Positions 62,409 through 64,000 of a stretch of DNA of 64,000 bases are shown piece by piece; the first letter of the stretch is position 1, and each line of letters opens with the position of its first letter. The stretch is from Roseomonas sp. (GTDB lineage Bacteria > Pseudomonadota > Alphaproteobacteria > Acetobacterales > Acetobacteraceae). Where the stretch lies: positions 186,001 through 250,000 of the forward strand of contig JADCFN010000003.1 in NCBI GenBank assembly GCA_020249505.1, read 5' to 3'. The notes beneath the pieces are model-generated. The model did no database searches. It was not told the DNA's origin and saw nothing but the letters and a program-made list of their open reading frames with translations. The position numbers were made by a program, and so were the translations under genes.

Positions 62409-63197
62409 ATGAAACGACAAGTGGCGGTCATCACAGGCGCCTCATCAGGTATCGGGGCCGGCTTGGCGGAAGCGCTGGCGGCGCGTGGGGCGCAGGTGGT
62501 CTTGGTGGCGCGATCCGCGCCGCGGCTTGAAGAACTGGCCGCGCGCCTCAGGCACGCCGGCGGCATTGCGCATGTGCTGCCGATGGACCTTACCGAAGAT
62601 GGCGCTGCCCAAAAGCTGCATGCAGCGGTGCGCACCCTGGACCTGCCGGTTGATACGCTGATCAATAATGCCGGCACCGGCTATTACGGCCCCTTCGAAA
62701 GCGAGCCCATCGAACGTCTGACCCAAACCTTGCAACTGAATATCGTCGCACTGGCGGAGGTGACGCGGCTATTCGTGCCTGAATTATTGTTGCGGAAAGG
62801 GACCATCCTCAATATCGCTTCAACGGCTGCCTTCCAGCCCACCCCCTTCATGAGCAGCTATGGCGCGACCAAGGCATTTGTCCTGTCCTTCTCGGAAGCC
62901 TTATGGGCCGAATATCGCCATCGTGGCTTGCGTGTTGCGGCGGTTTGCCCAGGTCCGGTCGAGACACCCTTCATCAATGCCATGGGCGCTGATGTACGCC
63001 GGACATCAATTTTCCGAAACCCAATGACGATTGAAGCAGCGGTCGGGGCCTGCCTGAAGGCGCTCGATGCTTCCGGTCCGTCCAGGATTGTGGGAACCAT
63101 GAATTGGTTTTCGGCGCAGATGGTCCGGCTTTCCCCACGGATGTTCACGGCCTTGCTAAGCGCTGCGATGCTGAAGCAAGGCGGCAAAAATCAATGA
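62409..63197 (+). CDS. Short-chain dehydrogenase/reductase (DltE/YqjQ-like)
   Basis: Classical SDR, 262 aa. Cofactor motif AVITGASSGIGAGLAEALAARG, DxxD LPMDLTEDG, NNAG in TLINNAGTGYYG, catalytic Ser in NIASTAAF and the YxxxK in SSYGATKAFVLSFSEAL. A conserved CPGPVETPF loop follows. The C-terminal tail (MNWFSAQMVRLSPRMFTALLSA) resembles those of membrane-associated SDRs. The ATG has AAAGGAG at about 6 nt upstream. Second gene in the TetR-controlled operon. Confidence 0.93.
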   Translation: MKRQVAVITGASSGIGAGLAEALAARGAQVVLVARSAPRLEELAARLRHAGGIAHVLPMDLTEDGAAQKLHAAVRTLDLPVDTLINNAGTGYYGPFESEPIERLTQTLQLNIVALAEVTRLFVPELLLRKGTILNIASTAAFQPTPFMSSYGATKAFVLSFSEALWAEYRHRGLRVAAVCPGPVETPFINAMGADVRRTSIFRNPMTIEAAVGACLKALDASGPSRIVGTMNWFSAQMVRLSPRMFTALLSAAMLKQGGKNQ

Positions 63198-63235
63198 TCA
63201 AATCAATGATCAACAACAAGAAAGGAAGCATCGCC

Positions 63236-63688
63236 ATGACAACCCCGCACCATATCTCGCTACTGCTTGCCTGCGCCATGATCGGCATCGCCGCCACGGC
63301 ATCCGCCTCATCCGGCGGCAGGATTGAAGCTGCGGTCTCGGGCGTTTCGAATGCGCAAGGCATGGTGGGCTGCGCGTTATTCTCCTCAGCGGCCGGATTT
63401 CCGCTGGAATCGGACAAGCCCAGCGTCAGGATTCTGCGCGTGACACCGGCAGCCGGCGCGGCGCTGTGCATCTTTGATAACGTGCCGCCAGGAACCTATG
63501 CCATCGCCGTGGTGCATGACACCAATGGCAATGGGCGAGCCGATACGAATTTTCTCGGTATGCCGACCGAAGGCGTTGGCGTCAGCAATAATGTGATGCC
63601 CAGAATGTCGGCACCAACCTTTGACGCCAATAAATTCAGCGTCGCCGCAGGGCATGTCACCAGGCTTGCCATTACCTTGCGCTATTGA
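63236..63688 (+). CDS. Exported DUF2141 domain protein
   Basis: A 150-aa exported protein with a signal peptide (LLLACAMIGIAATASA). The DUF2141 body has NAQGMVGCALFSSAAGFP, VPPGTYAIAVVHDTNGNGRADTNFLGMPTEGVGVSNN, a beta-sandwich type with a calcium-like Asp/Asn-rich loop. The function is unknown. The ATG at 63236 has AAAGGAAG at a good distance; 63194 (overlapping the SDR stop) is the alternative. It is last in the TetR-controlled operon. Confidence 0.9.
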   Translation: MTTPHHISLLLACAMIGIAATASASSGGRIEAAVSGVSNAQGMVGCALFSSAAGFPLESDKPSVRILRVTPAAGAALCIFDNVPPGTYAIAVVHDTNGNGRADTNFLGMPTEGVGVSNNVMPRMSAPTFDANKFSVAAGHVTRLAITLRY

Positions 63689-63700
63689 TCGATTTATCGA

Positions 63701-63720
63701 GCCAAGCAATCTCGCTTGGC
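63701..63720. terminator. Hairpin between convergent DUF2141 and histidine kinase genes
   Basis: A perfect 7-bp stem GCCAAGC/GCTTGGC with a 6-nt loop lies between two convergent genes. There is no T-tract on either side, so it may be a weak terminator or an RNA end-protecting hairpin. Confidence 0.4.
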
Positions 63721-63730
63721 GGGGAAATGC

Positions 63731-64000
63731 TCAAACCGGCAGGCTTGCCACCGCGATCAAGCCGCCCTCTGGCCGGTTTTGCAGCACCACATCGCCACCA
63801 TGCCCGCGCAGGATATTGCGCGCGATGGTGAGCCCAAGCCCCGTGCCGCCGGTTTCGCGGTTGCGGCTTGCTTCAAGGCGCCGGAAGGGGGTGAAAACCG
63901 CTTCCAGCTCTGCTTCTGGAATGCCGGGGCCTTCATCGGCGACCATCAGCCGCACCAGGCCCGCATTTTCCTGTGTTAGGTGCAGGCGCGCCGCACCACC
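63731..64000 (-). CDS. Sensor histidine kinase, C-terminal fragment (cut by window edge)
   Basis: The HATPase_c domain of a two-component kinase, reading to the window edge with no start. ATP-binding motifs visible: N/G1 box DEGPGIPEAELEAVF, F box TPFRRLEASRN, G2 box GGTGLGLTIARNIL. The most similar organisation is the EnvZ/OmpR-type rather than the ChvG type. The rest of the gene and its partner regulator lie to the right of the window. Confidence 0.92.
   Translation of the reverse strand, partial: GGAARLHLTQENAGLVRLMVADEGPGIPEAELEAVFTPFRRLEASRNRETGGTGLGLTIARNILRGHGGDVVLQNRPEGGLIAVASLPV

Noticed and set aside
1-64000. CRISPR array, rRNA, insertion sequence or prophage
   Set aside because: No regularly spaced repeats, no rRNA-like sequence, and no transposase, integrase or phage structural ORF seen anywhere in the window.

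Overview
The window looks like a high-GC alphaproteobacterial chromosome, most likely from the Acetobacterales/Acetobacteraceae (Roseomonas-like). The evidence is a GcrA cell-cycle regulator, a ChvI-type response regulator, an alphaproteobacterial rimP-nusA-ylxR-infB-rbfA-truB operon with a rimP-leader terminator, a SAM-II-type riboswitch before metZ, a Rhizobium-type asparaginase, and abundant Liv, TctC and molybdenum-hydroxylase genes. The genus is inference, because I had no database. Nearly all of the window is ordinary chromosome with short spacers and many 1-8 nt start/stop overlaps.

Region by region. 1-7.1 kb (minus): translation/transcription operon rimP, nusA, ylxR, infB, rbfA, truB (truB runs off the left edge). 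7.2-10.5 kb: YceI protein, cytochrome b561, GcrA, a MATE transporter. 10.5-15.8 kb: a palindromic intergenic repeat, alaS, an HExxH hypothetical protein, an ABM monooxygenase, a nucleoside deoxyribosyltransferase, an alpha/beta hydrolase. 15.85-20.35 kb: a complete branched-chain amino-acid-type ABC transporter (binding protein, LivH, LivM, LivG, LivF). 20.4-28.7 kb: metabolic and housekeeping genes (enoyl-CoA hydratase, asparaginase, zinc-ADH-like reductase, YgjP peptidase, DMT exporter, cupin, DapA-like aldolase, YcgN, SYLF protein, histidine phosphatase, DUF2237). 28.7-31.9 kb: pckA, a HugZ-like protein and chvI.

The clearest accessory region is 31.84-34.20 kb. The 3' end of chvI is followed 2297 bp later by a second, diverged copy of the same chvI tail. 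The two tails share an exact 23-bp core and flank a lower-GC block. That block holds a TTG-started 286-aa protein of unknown family overlapping a PIN-domain ribonuclease gene, a small coiled-coil protein, and a broken LysR fragment. It looks like a small integrated island (or its remnant) that replaced the chvI 3' end and carries a toxin-antitoxin-like or RNA-targeting module. There is no integrase in it.

34.2-39.7 kb: apaG, then a SAM/methionine cluster (metZ with a SAM-II-like riboswitch carrying an extra stem-loop, a PRISE-type reductase, metK with a structured leader, trmB just behind a strong terminator, an FKBP isomerase). 39.8-44.6 kb: a three-subunit molybdenum hydroxylase and a divergent TctC binding protein. 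44.6-50.7 kb: a chemoreceptor ending in a PilZ-like domain, gshA, rsmE, ubiA, a methyltransferase. 50.7-58.7 kb: sulfurtransferase, a WD40-cytochrome c fusion, an SDR, a CtBP-type dehydrogenase, a hydrolase, glpX, recJ. 58.7-64 kb: DUF2125 protein, ChaC, two tandem Lin0512 proteins, a TetR regulator with a perfect operator palindrome controlling DUF2214-SDR-DUF2141 genes, and the C-terminus of a histidine kinase running off the right edge. I found no rRNA, tRNA, CRISPR array or intact insertion sequence.
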